From contig JACSRH010000418.1 in assembly GCA_014879855.1 (NCBI GenBank), positions 1 to 7,960 on the forward strand: a stretch of DNA of 7,960 nucleotides, read 5' to 3'. The stretch is from Caldilineaceae bacterium. Lineage in GTDB: Bacteria; Chloroflexota; Anaerolineae; Caldilineales; Caldilineaceae. The notes below the pieces were generated by a model. The model was given only the letters and a program-made list of their open reading frames with translations. It was not told where the DNA came from and ran no database searches. Position 1 is the stretch's first letter. Each line of letters starts with the position of its first letter. Both the position numbers and the translations under genes were made by a program. Of the stretch, positions 1 to 5,745 are shown in pieces.

Positions 1-2
1 CA

Positions 3-41
3 GAGCTAGCCGACGACGTGGCCTATGCGCGTGGTGAGTAA
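3..41 (+). CDS. C-terminal tail of a probable UPF0175-type antitoxin (partial)
   Basis: An open frame enters from the left edge and reads ELADDVAYARGE before a TAA stop. The tail resembles the acidic end of UPF0175-family antitoxins, which often carry a D-D/E-x-A-Y-A-R type ending; this resemblance is from memory, and twelve residues are too few to prove it. The stronger argument is context: the frame overlaps the start of a DUF3368 remnant by 17 nt, and UPF0175 genes usually sit directly upstream of DUF3368 (PIN-like toxin) genes. The rest of the gene lies outside the window, so I cannot tell whether the antitoxin is intact. Confidence 0.4.
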   Translation, partial: ELADDVAYARGE

Positions 42-177
42 CACCTCGCCGATTCTGAACCTGGCGATTATTGATCATCTGTACTTGCTGCATGAGCAAA
101 TGGGCGAGGTGGTTGAAGAAAAGGCCGGTTTCTTTGTCGGCAAAGAGTTGCGACGCCAGATTGAGGGACGCCGTTGA
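25..177 (+). pseudogene. DUF3368 / PIN-like toxin remnant with internal deletion
   Basis: This 50-codon frame starts MRVVSNTSPILNLAIIDHLY, the typical N-terminus of DUF3368 proteins (PIN-like, VapC-related; V-S-N/D-T-S-P-L-x-N-L). At about residue 29 it passes directly into EEKAGFFVGKELRRQIEG, which resembles the family's C-terminal segment (x-A-G-F-y/f-x-s/g-x-x-L). Intact members are about 150-160 residues from memory, so roughly 100 residues, including the acidic active-site core, appear to be missing while the frame is kept. The residue at the usual first PIN aspartate is Asn6, common in this family. A toxin nuclease activity is therefore unlikely. It overlaps the antitoxin tail upstream by 17 nt and shares one base with the next start (TGATG). 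It could alternatively be a reduced expressed peptide, or a deletion introduced at assembly. Confidence 0.6.
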
Positions 178-431
178 TGGACACGGTACTGGAAAAGTTG
201 CTCGAATCGCCCAAATTGAATTTGATCTACGCCCAGCTTGACCACAGCGTAGACGAAGAACAGGTGCGGCGCGAGCAGTTCTACGCCACCCTGTGCGAAG
301 ACGAAAAGAGCGAATTCGCTTGTCGAATCATCGCTGCCAGCCGCGCGGTGGCGGGGTTCGCCATCCCCGTGCGGGCGGTGTTCGATGTGGGGGAGAATTT
401 GGCGGTGTTGGGAAAGATGCTGGCAGACTGA
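177..431 (+). pseudogene. Uma2-family (DUF820) remnant with internal deletion
   Basis: This 84-codon frame begins MDTVLEKLLESPKLN and contains RREQFYATLCEDEKSEF (residues 31-47). That matches the N-terminal part of long Uma2-family proteins, where R-x-x-F-Y-x-x-I/L-x-E-D-x-K-x-E-F is normally followed by I-N-G-E and the nuclease-like core. Here residue 47 runs into CRIIAASRAVAGFAIPVRAVFD (residues 49-70, shown in parts: AVAGFAIPVRAVFD is the key piece), resembling the family's C-terminal V-x-G-F-x-I-P-V-x-x-x-F-D end. Full-length relatives are near 200 residues or more, so the central PD-(D/E)XK-like fold, including its catalytic acidic and lysine residues, is missing. The ATG at 177 overlaps the upstream TGA by one base, suggesting translational coupling; TTG at 174 is possible but less likely. 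The deletion is frame-preserving, as in the gene before it. No catalytic role is expected. Confidence 0.6.
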
Positions 432-449
432 TCTCAACATGAACTCCGC

Positions 450-1931
450 ATGAAAGATCTGCTCAAGCGCCTCACGCGCATGGTGATTGGCTACGGCGCT
501 GTCCAATGGGCAGGACCTTTTCTTTCACTGATATTCACACCAATCATCACCAGAGCACTGACACCGGCCGACTACGGCACAGCGGATTACCTCCTTACAT
601 TGGTTTCCGCGCTTTCAGCATTCGCACTGCTTGGTATTCCCCAGTCACTGGCGACTCATTTCAACGATCATCCAGACAATTCTGCATGGCAGCGCGCCGT
701 CAATGGCAGCGCATTTGCAATAACAGCGACAAGCAGCGCTGTCATTGGAACGATGCTGTTCATAACCGCACCCGTGATTTCCACCAACGTACCGATTCTG
801 GGCACCTATACATGGCTGCTGCAATTTGCAGGAATCACCTTTGTTTTTGGAGTGACTGCTTCTGTCCTCACTGTATCTGCACAGGCAAGCTTGCGAGTGC
901 GATGGGGCATGGGATTGAGCCTGACGAGCATTGTCGCTACAATCGTGGGCAACCTGACGTTCGTCGTCTTCCTTAGACTGGGGGTAACGGGAATGATCTA
1001 TGCATCTGCCTTCAATGGATTGAGTACATGGTTTGTTGCCATACGGCTCACCTGGCGCACGCTAGGAAGGCCGACACGCGCAATAGCGGAAAGACTGCTG
1101 CGTTCCGGACTGGCTCTGATGCCAACCGTATTGGCGTCGTGGGTGCTTCTGTTGAGCGACAGGCTTTTCCTGGGCCAGTACGTTTCGGAAACGGAGTTAG
1201 GTTATTACGCCATTGCCAACAAGATGGCTGGATTGGTTGGCGTGCTGCTAGCGCCGGTCTACAGCTCGTGGACGTCGCTGGCGTTGGCATTGCAGCACCA
1301 AGAGGGTGCCAGACAACAGTACGTAAGAGTCTCCAAGTACATTATCTGTCTTGCGCTGGCAGCGGGTTTAGGTGTTGGCTTGTTTGCCATAGAGATTCTA
1401 ATTGTACTCACCCGTCCAGCCTATCTGCCTGCTGCACGTTATGTCGGTTTACTGACCTATGCACAGGTATTCGGCGCTGTCGGCGCGATCTTGACGACAG
1501 GCGCTATGATGCAGAAGCGACTCTTGTCAGTTTCTGGGGCGGTGGTGGCGGGCGCGGGCGTAAACTTGATGCTAAATTTCCTGCTGATCCCCCTTGCAGG
1601 GGTCTGGGGAGCCACTCTCGCCACGGTCGTTGGCTTCGCATTTCCGCAAATCATACTTTATTATTGGTTACAGCGGTCAGACCCACTTCCCTATCCAACA
1701 GGGAGAATCGTGGCGGCGCTGCTCATTCAGTTTGTGCTGATGCTTGGCGGGCTTTTTGTGCCAGCCGTCTTCTTTCCCGTTCGCATTATCTTGAAACTCA
1801 TGATTTTCAGCCTACTACCGTTGTCATTTGTCTTTCTGCGTCTGATTACTCTTCGGGAATTGAAGCAGGCGGCCAATCTGGTTTCCCAGAAACTGCGCGG
1901 ATTGATAGCACTGGCGGCGCTTGAAAAGTGA
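450..1931 (+). CDS. Wzx-like polysaccharide flippase (oligosaccharide flippase family)
   Basis: A 493-residue, strongly hydrophobic protein with about 12-14 predicted membrane segments, the usual size of Wzx/PST flippases of the MOP superfamily. The N-terminus has the family hallmark: a short basic head (KDLLKRLTR), a first helix, then ITRALTPADYGTADY (about residues 33-47), matching the conserved R-x-L-x-P-x-x-Y/F-G loop. A central LLLSDRLFLGQYVSETELGYYA (near residues 232-254) matches the second-half repeat D-R-x-x-L-x-x-x-x-x-x-x-x-x-G-x-Y. Known flippases move undecaprenyl-linked oligosaccharides from the cytoplasmic to the outer face of the inner membrane. The ATG at 450 lies 18 nt after the Uma2 remnant and lacks a clear Shine-Dalgarno; ATG at 480 is a less likely alternative because it removes the basic head. 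The substrate cannot be deduced. First gene of the polysaccharide run. Confidence 0.9.
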   Translation: MKDLLKRLTRMVIGYGAVQWAGPFLSLIFTPIITRALTPADYGTADYLLTLVSALSAFALLGIPQSLATHFNDHPDNSAWQRAVNGSAFAITATSSAVIGTMLFITAPVISTNVPILGTYTWLLQFAGITFVFGVTASVLTVSAQASLRVRWGMGLSLTSIVATIVGNLTFVVFLRLGVTGMIYASAFNGLSTWFVAIRLTWRTLGRPTRAIAERLLRSGLALMPTVLASWVLLLSDRLFLGQYVSETELGYYAIANKMAGLVGVLLAPVYSSWTSLALALQHQEGARQQYVRVSKYIICLALAAGLGVGLFAIEILIVLTRPAYLPAARYVGLLTYAQVFGAVGAILTTGAMMQKRLLSVSGAVVAGAGVNLMLNFLLIPLAGVWGATLATVVGFAFPQIILYYWLQRSDPLPYPTGRIVAALLIQFVLMLGGLFVPAVFFPVRIILKLMIFSLLPLSFVFLRLITLRELKQAANLVSQKLRGLIALAALEK

Positions 1932-2050
1932 AGAACAGGCCGGTTCTGCCTCGGAGCAACGGTGGTGGTCAACTTCACGACGCGGCGTACGGGTGCAACA
2001 ACAAAACCGAGTTGCCCTTGCGGCAGCCATTGATTGTAGTAGAGTATATT

Positions 2051-2055
2051 GGGAG
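2051..2055 (+). promoter_or_regulatory. Shine-Dalgarno choosing the 2066 start
   Basis: GGGAG lies 10 nt before the ATG at 2066. It supports that start over the GTG at 1928, which would overlap the flippase stop and add 46 residues that do not look like a methyltransferase N-terminus. Confidence 0.55.
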
Positions 2056-2065
2056 CGGATCGGCT

Positions 2066-2821
2066 ATGAAGGCAGAAATCGGGCGGCCTAAAACACTGCA
2101 AGACGCTAAATATAATCGACAGCGGTGGAATCCTCTGCCAGGCGATGTGGGTTACTATCTGCATTTGTCAGACTTGCGGATTGCCCTCCAACCGTTTGCG
2201 ACAGATTCATCGCTCACGATTCTGGATTATGGCTGTGGTGGCTCGCCCTATCGAGCGTTGTTTCCTCATGCAAACTATTGCCGCGCGGATATTGGTCCGT
2301 CCGACGATCTCGACTACGAATTGGATGCCACTGGCAGCATCCATGCGCCATCCGCGATGTTTGACCTCATTCTGTCAACTCAGGTTGTCGAGCATGTCAA
2401 AGATCCCGCGCACTACTTTGCGGAATGTTTCCGCTTACTCAAGAACGGTGGGGAGCTTATCTGTACTACGCATGGGGCTTTTGAAGATCATGGCTGTCCT
2501 TTCGACTACCAGCGTTGGACCACATACGGGCTGCAAAGAGACCTGGAAGCCGCAGGTTTTCAGGTTACGGGCGTGTCCAAACTGACTACTGGACCGCGAG
2601 CGCTCATCTTTCTTATCGATCGTGGTTGGCTGTGGGGTCCTGTCAAGGGTGTGCTCGGCATGGCCTTGTTTCTGGTGCGCAGCTTTTTCAAGCTGTTCCG
2701 TTCCTGGATTCACCGCATGTGTGATATAACACTGGTAGATCACCGCGTTGTTCGTGATAAACTTGACGACCACCCCTTGTATGTTGGTGTCTTGATAGTT
2801 GGTACGAAAGTAGCAGAGTAG
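2066..2821 (+). CDS. Class I SAM-dependent methyltransferase
   Basis: A 251-residue protein with a Methyltransf_11-type Rossmann core. Motif I is ILDYGCGGSPY (residues 52-62), the acidic residue for the SAM ribose region is likely Asp75, the post-II motif is FDLILSTQVVEHV (99-111), and motif III is RLLKNGGELICTT (about 123-135). A further HGAFEDHGCPFDYQRWT stretch (about 136-152), with H-x-x-x-x-x-H and the F-D-Y-x-R-W/F pattern, is common in methyltransferases of polysaccharide and cell-wall clusters. Residues about 190-215 are hydrophobic with basic residues (GMALFLVRSFFKLFRSW) and may associate with the membrane. The acceptor is probably a sugar or a glycan-linked group, but no motif identifies it. 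The frame stays open back to a GTG at 1928; I prefer ATG 2066 for its ribosome site and family fit. The 134-bp gap upstream holds only weak dyads. Confidence 0.82.
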   Translation: MKAEIGRPKTLQDAKYNRQRWNPLPGDVGYYLHLSDLRIALQPFATDSSLTILDYGCGGSPYRALFPHANYCRADIGPSDDLDYELDATGSIHAPSAMFDLILSTQVVEHVKDPAHYFAECFRLLKNGGELICTTHGAFEDHGCPFDYQRWTTYGLQRDLEAAGFQVTGVSKLTTGPRALIFLIDRGWLWGPVKGVLGMALFLVRSFFKLFRSWIHRMCDITLVDHRVVRDKLDDHPLYVGVLIVGTKVAE

Positions 2822-2857
2822 GCGCGTGCAGAATTTGTATCTAAACGAGAATTTCCG

Positions 2858-4012
2858 ATGAAATGCCGTCTGCTGATGACTGCAATCTTGCAGTCCAGGT
2901 TTGTAGGCGGCACGGAACGCTCTTTCCTCCATTTACTGGAAGGCATACCTGGGGACGAATACGAGGTTGCGGTTGGGCTTGACGAAACCATGTTGACAAG
3001 TGAATTTGCCCTGGCGGTGCACGCTCTAGGGCAGCGGGTGATCCCTTTCTGCGATGTTGTCAGCAAGCGGGATTTTGGCGGGATGTATCGAACCATTGGC
3101 CAGATCCACAGCTTTCAGCCCGATCTTGTTCACGTGCATCTGAATCATCCTGCCGCCAATCCCTTTCTTGTCTTTGCGGCAAAAGCGGCAGGCGTACGCC
3201 GTATTGTACTCACCGAACAGCTCAACATATTGTTGGATCAGACGCGCTTTGGTCGATGGCGCATACGGCTGTACTGCAGGCTGGCGAATACGGTGGTCGC
3301 CGTGTCACAGGCTGTACGCGATGGGCTGGTCGGTCACTATGGAGTTGCTGGTGCAAATGTCATCGTGATTGAAAATGCTGTCGATGCGCGACGCATTGCA
3401 GAAAGCGTGCGCACAATTGACAGGCAGGCACTCAGAGAATCGCTTGGCCTTGATCCTGATGCTTATGTGCTGGGCTGCGCCGCTGCCATGAGATGGCAGA
3501 AGGGTCAGCGTTTCCTGATCGATGCAATGCCGCAGGTGCTTGCGGCAATCCCAAACGCTCGTCTGGTGCTGATCGGTGATGGCGAGGGGCGTCAGGCACT
3601 CGAGACGCGCATCCAGGAGCTCGGACTAGAAGATACTGTCCAGATTCTTGGCTGGCGAACCGATGCAACAAACTTGCTCGCTGCCCTGGATGCATTTGTG
3701 CTACCTTCGTTGTACGAGGGTCTTCCGCTGGCTGTGCTGGAAGCAATGGCGGCAAGACTGCCCGTGATCGCGACCAGGGTCGATGGCACGGGCGAGGCTG
3801 TCCATCACCGGACGACAGGGATATTGGTCGCCCCCCAGGACCCATCAGCGCTGGCCGATGCCATGATCGAAGTGGCAACCAACCGCAGCCTGGCGCGATT
3901 AATTGCGGCGTCTGCTCAACAGCACGTCCTGGCCAGGTATGATATTTCGGTCATGCAGCAGCGCTATCTCGCTCTCTACGACCTCCTGTATAGCAGACTG
4001 CAGCAGCGGTAG
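2858..4012 (+). CDS. GT4-family glycosyltransferase (GT-B fold)
   Basis: A 384-residue protein of normal GT4 length. The N-terminal domain has a G-G-T-E-R loop (residues 17-21), equivalent to the G-G-x-E-x acceptor-side loop of GT4 enzymes, and PDLVHVHL (88-95). The C-terminal domain contains CAAAMRWQKGQRFLIDAM, a variant of the G-R-L-x-x-x-K-G nucleotide-sugar site, then RLVLIGDGEGR, VQILGWRTD, and the EX7E motif at Glu287-Glu295 (EGLPLAVLEAMA) followed by PVIATRVDGTGE. These features indicate a retaining transferase using a nucleotide-activated sugar, acting in the cytoplasm on a lipid-linked oligosaccharide. Donor and linkage cannot be read from sequence. It starts 36 nt after the methyltransferase stop, consistent with co-transcription; the ribosome site is weak (GAGAA). 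The next gene begins 34 nt downstream. Confidence 0.93.
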   Translation: MKCRLLMTAILQSRFVGGTERSFLHLLEGIPGDEYEVAVGLDETMLTSEFALAVHALGQRVIPFCDVVSKRDFGGMYRTIGQIHSFQPDLVHVHLNHPAANPFLVFAAKAAGVRRIVLTEQLNILLDQTRFGRWRIRLYCRLANTVVAVSQAVRDGLVGHYGVAGANVIVIENAVDARRIAESVRTIDRQALRESLGLDPDAYVLGCAAAMRWQKGQRFLIDAMPQVLAAIPNARLVLIGDGEGRQALETRIQELGLEDTVQILGWRTDATNLLAALDAFVLPSLYEGLPLAVLEAMAARLPVIATRVDGTGEAVHHRTTGILVAPQDPSALADAMIEVATNRSLARLIAASAQQHVLARYDISVMQQRYLALYDLLYSRLQQR

Positions 4013-4032
4013 ACAGTATGAATCAATTGTGC

Positions 4033-4036
4033 AGGG
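4033..4036 (+). promoter_or_regulatory. Shine-Dalgarno choosing the 4047 start
   Basis: AGGG lies 10 nt before the ATG at 4047. The frame is open back to 3903 inside the preceding glycosyltransferase, and a GTG at 4029 is also available, but only 4047 has both a ribosome site and a family-like N-terminus. Confidence 0.5.
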
Positions 4037-4046
4037 TGCCAGTTCG

Positions 4047-4697
4047 ATGAATTTCCACAGAGCATTCGACAAGATAAGGGGTGTGCTCTTCCCCTCTGAG
4101 CAGCAGCTAATCCTGCGCAAATGGCAAACGGATCGTGGAGACTACGAACTGCGGTTTAACTATGATTTAGGAGAAGAATCGATTGCATTCGACCTTGGTG
4201 GCTACGAAGGAAAATGGACAAATGACATCTATACAAAATACAGGTGCCGTATCTATGTTTTTGAGCCTGTAGGGAGTTTTGCAGACCAGATACGTAGGAG
4301 ATTTGCCGAGAACGACAAGATCGAGGTTTGTCAACACGGCCTCGGCGCATCGACCCGGCAGGAGATAATCCACCTTTCAGTCGATGGAAGTTCTGTGTTT
4401 GGAAGTTCCGCAGCCAGTGAGGAAATCACAATCATCGATGCAAAAACCTGGATTGAAGAAAACCTAAACGGGCGGATTAACTTGATCAAAATCAACATTG
4501 AAGGTGGCGAATACGAATTGCTCAGTCGGTTGATTGAAACCAATCTAGTTGAGCGAATCGACAACATCCAGGTCCAATTTCATCGGATTTCCGGCGCATC
4601 CATGGCGGAAATGCGGTCGATACAGAGAGCGCTGCGCAGAACACACAGGCCCACCTATCAATATGAGTTTGTGTGGGAAAACTGGGCAAGGCTGTAA
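4047..4697 (+). CDS. FkbM-family SAM-dependent methyltransferase
   Basis: A 216-residue protein with the FkbM pattern. Motif I is IAFDLGGYEGKW (residues 46-57), where D-x-G-G-Y-x-G replaces the commoner D-x-G-A-x-x-G. Next comes YVFEPV (70-75) with the conserved Glu73, an N-x-x-I-x-V-x-x-x-G-L-G segment (89-100), and the family signature KINIEGGEYELL (148-159), a variant of K-I-D-x-E-G-x-E. FkbM proteins O-methylate hydroxyl groups of antibiotics and of sugars in surface glycans; in this context a cytoplasmic sugar O-methyltransferase is the best inference. The G-G-Y-E-G form seems to be a recurring subclass in polysaccharide loci. Length is at the short end of the family, and the protein ends soon after the last core strand. 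It follows the glycosyltransferase by 34 nt, so the two probably act on the same residue or repeat unit. Confidence 0.88.
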   Translation: MNFHRAFDKIRGVLFPSEQQLILRKWQTDRGDYELRFNYDLGEESIAFDLGGYEGKWTNDIYTKYRCRIYVFEPVGSFADQIRRRFAENDKIEVCQHGLGASTRQEIIHLSVDGSSVFGSSAASEEITIIDAKTWIEENLNGRINLIKINIEGGEYELLSRLIETNLVERIDNIQVQFHRISGASMAEMRSIQRALRRTHRPTYQYEFVWENWARL

Positions 4698-4705
4698 CAT
4701 CTGGC

Positions 4706-4771
4706 GGCACCTGCGCCGCGTCCCGGTTCCGCTTCAGCCGCGGCGAACTGGGGACGTTGGACTGCGGTGCC
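4706..4771 (+). repeat. GC-rich imperfect inverted repeat (extended stem-loop)
   Basis: Within the 117-bp gap between two methyltransferase genes, GGCACC-T-GC (4706-4714) can pair with GC-GGTGCC (4764-4771). Inside it, CGTCCC (4719-4724) pairs with GGGACG (4751-4756), then GGTT with AACT (one G-T pair) and CCGC with GCGG around a 7-nt loop at 4733-4739. A competing perfect 7-bp stem exists: CGCCGCG (4714-4720) with CGCGGCG (4739-4745). About 22 pairs are possible in the long form. No T-run follows, so it is not a standard intrinsic terminator. It may be a structured leader or processing site for the downstream gene, a REP/MITE remnant, or chance in GC-rich DNA. Confidence 0.45.
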
Positions 4772-4803
4772 CCAACAAGTAAGACGTTCCTGGTCGTAGG
4801 AAA

Positions 4804-4808
4804 AGGGG
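4804..4808 (+). promoter_or_regulatory. Shine-Dalgarno for the GTG start at 4815
   Basis: AGGGG lies 6 nt before the GTG at 4815 and 4 nt before an out-of-frame ATG at 4813. That ATG is immediately followed by TGA (ATGTGA), so only the GTG can begin the long frame. Confidence 0.6.
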
Positions 4809-4814
4809 CAGAAT

Positions 4815-5570
4815 GTGAAGAAGTTAATTCGCACGGCCATAAATGCTCTGGGCTATGATTTGATTCGCCACCAAGAATCGTCAAAGGACAGTTATGCTGT
4901 CGATATTTCGGCAGATGATCGGGATATCTTGAACCGGGTTGCTGCGTATACGATGACCGGCATTGAGCGACAGATCACATTGGTCCAGGCAGTCAGGTAT
5001 CTTGTGCGGAGTGGTGTTCAGGGCTGCTTTGTGGAATGCGGGGTCTGGAAGGGTGGCAGTTCCATGGCATGCGCATTCACCCTACTCCAGGAAGGCGACA
5101 CCAGCCGCCATTTGTACCTTTTCGATACCTTTGAGGGCATGACGCCGCCACAGGAAGTGGACCGGACTTTCGATGGGCAGGATGCCGCCCGCTTGCTGGA
5201 GAAGGACAGAAGAAGGACCGGGCCAATCTGGTGCCTTGCTGACATTGATGAGGTCCAGGCGAACATGGCTGCCACCCAGTATCCGCAGCAGAATGTGCAC
5301 TGCGTCAAGGGGCCAGTGGAAGACACGCTTCCGGCTCACCTGCCATCGGCACCAATCGCTTTGCTGCGCTTGGACACCGACTGGTACGAGTCCACCCGGC
5401 ACGAGTTGATACACTTATTTCCGCTTCTATGCAAAGGTGGGGTCTTGATTGTGGATGATTATGGGCAGTGGGCCGGTGCAAAGAGAGCTGTGGATGAATA
5501 CCTGGCCGAACTACCTATGCGGTATTTTCTTCAACGCATTGATTATACTGGACGCTTGTTGATTAAATAG
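4815..5570 (+). CDS. TylF/MycF-like macrocin-type O-methyltransferase
   Basis: A 251-residue protein matching the TylF/MycF family along its length. It has an N-terminal basic helix (KKLIRTAINALGYDLIRHQ, a common start in this group), TGIERQITLVQAVRYLV (48-64), motif I VECGVWKGGSSM (73-84), YLFDTFEGM (101-109), VHCVKGPVEDTLP (161-173), the metal-site strand LRLDTDWYEST (184-194), and IVDDYGQW (212-219). In MycF the matching acidic residues bind Mg2+ next to the sugar hydroxyl; here Asp187, Asp214 and Asp215 are candidates. Known members O-methylate deoxysugars on macrolides, and similar genes are frequent in surface-glycan clusters, so a cytoplasmic sugar O-methyltransferase is likely. The GTG start is chosen because the next in-frame ATG (residue 47) would remove the conserved N-terminal region. 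The upstream gap carries the inverted repeat and the downstream gap of 175 bp has no gene. Confidence 0.92.
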   Translation: MKKLIRTAINALGYDLIRHQESSKDSYAVDISADDRDILNRVAAYTMTGIERQITLVQAVRYLVRSGVQGCFVECGVWKGGSSMACAFTLLQEGDTSRHLYLFDTFEGMTPPQEVDRTFDGQDAARLLEKDRRRTGPIWCLADIDEVQANMAATQYPQQNVHCVKGPVEDTLPAHLPSAPIALLRLDTDWYESTRHELIHLFPLLCKGGVLIVDDYGQWAGAKRAVDEYLAELPMRYFLQRIDYTGRLLIK

Positions 5571-5745
5571 CGGGGCACCCTCTCTCAGCATTTGCGTCAT
5601 GTCCTCCGGGATGCGCTGGAATCATGCCGGCAGCCACCCGGTGCGTAGGTACTGTCACAACTGCTGAAGTTGCGTTCACGGTCCGCCTGGCGCAGACCAT
5701 GAGCGTCGTCGATCTTTTCTGTGGGCATAGTTGGTGCGGAGTGTC
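5571..5745 (+). other. 175-bp intergenic gap without a recognised gene
   Basis: I see no coding remnant with family resemblance on either strand. An in-frame extension past the TylF-like stop continues for 25 codons to TAG at about 5646, probably by chance. A short hairpin CAACT-GCTGA-AGTTG sits at 5658-5672 and is not followed by a T-run. A separate promoter for the next gene would fit the gap size, but no convincing -35/-10 pair is visible. Confidence 0.4.
5738..5741 (+). promoter_or_regulatory. Shine-Dalgarno choosing the 5746 start
   Basis: GGAG ends 4 nt before the ATG at 5746, a slightly short but usable spacing. TTG 5731 and GTG 5734 are in frame upstream but lie on or before this site and would add only four or five residues. 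Confidence 0.45.

Noticed and set aside
439..453. Four-codon mini-ORF (MNSA) whose stop overlaps the flippase ATG
   Set aside because: An ATGA junction arises whenever a start is followed by A; there is no ribosome site before the mini-ORF.
75..506. 143-codon frame on the minus strand across the Uma2 remnant
   Set aside because: It is antisense to the DUF3368 and Uma2 remnants, which have family resemblance on the plus strand. The minus-strand product is His/Gln-rich with no motif.
1028..1924. 298-codon plus-strand frame inside the flippase gene
   Set aside because: It is an out-of-frame shadow of the flippase, rich in Arg, Cys, His and Trp with no membrane or domain pattern.
1932..2050. 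Possible promoter (TTGCGG 2018, TAGAGT 2040, 16-bp spacing) and small dyads (AGAAC-A-GGCC-G-GTTCT at 1932-1947; hairpin 1992-2017)
   Set aside because: The boxes match consensus poorly and would place the transcript start inside the ribosome site. The dyads are short and of a size expected by chance.
1928..2065. 46-codon N-terminal extension of the first methyltransferase from GTG 1928
   Set aside because: The extension overlaps the flippase stop, lacks family resemblance, and a ribosome site precedes ATG 2066.
2435..2932. 165-codon minus-strand frame across the methyltransferase-GT4 junction
   Set aside because: It lies antisense to two well-supported genes, has no ribosome site I can see and shows no recognisable domain.
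4018..4050. Ten-codon mini-ORF (MNQLCRVPVR) whose TGA overlaps the FkbM start
   Set aside because: No Shine-Dalgarno before it, and the same chance argument applies. A leader-peptide role has no further support such as regulatory codon runs.
4719..4756. Intrinsic terminator after the FkbM gene
   Set aside because: The stem is GC-rich but is followed by TTGGACTGCGG rather than a run of T, so termination is not supported.
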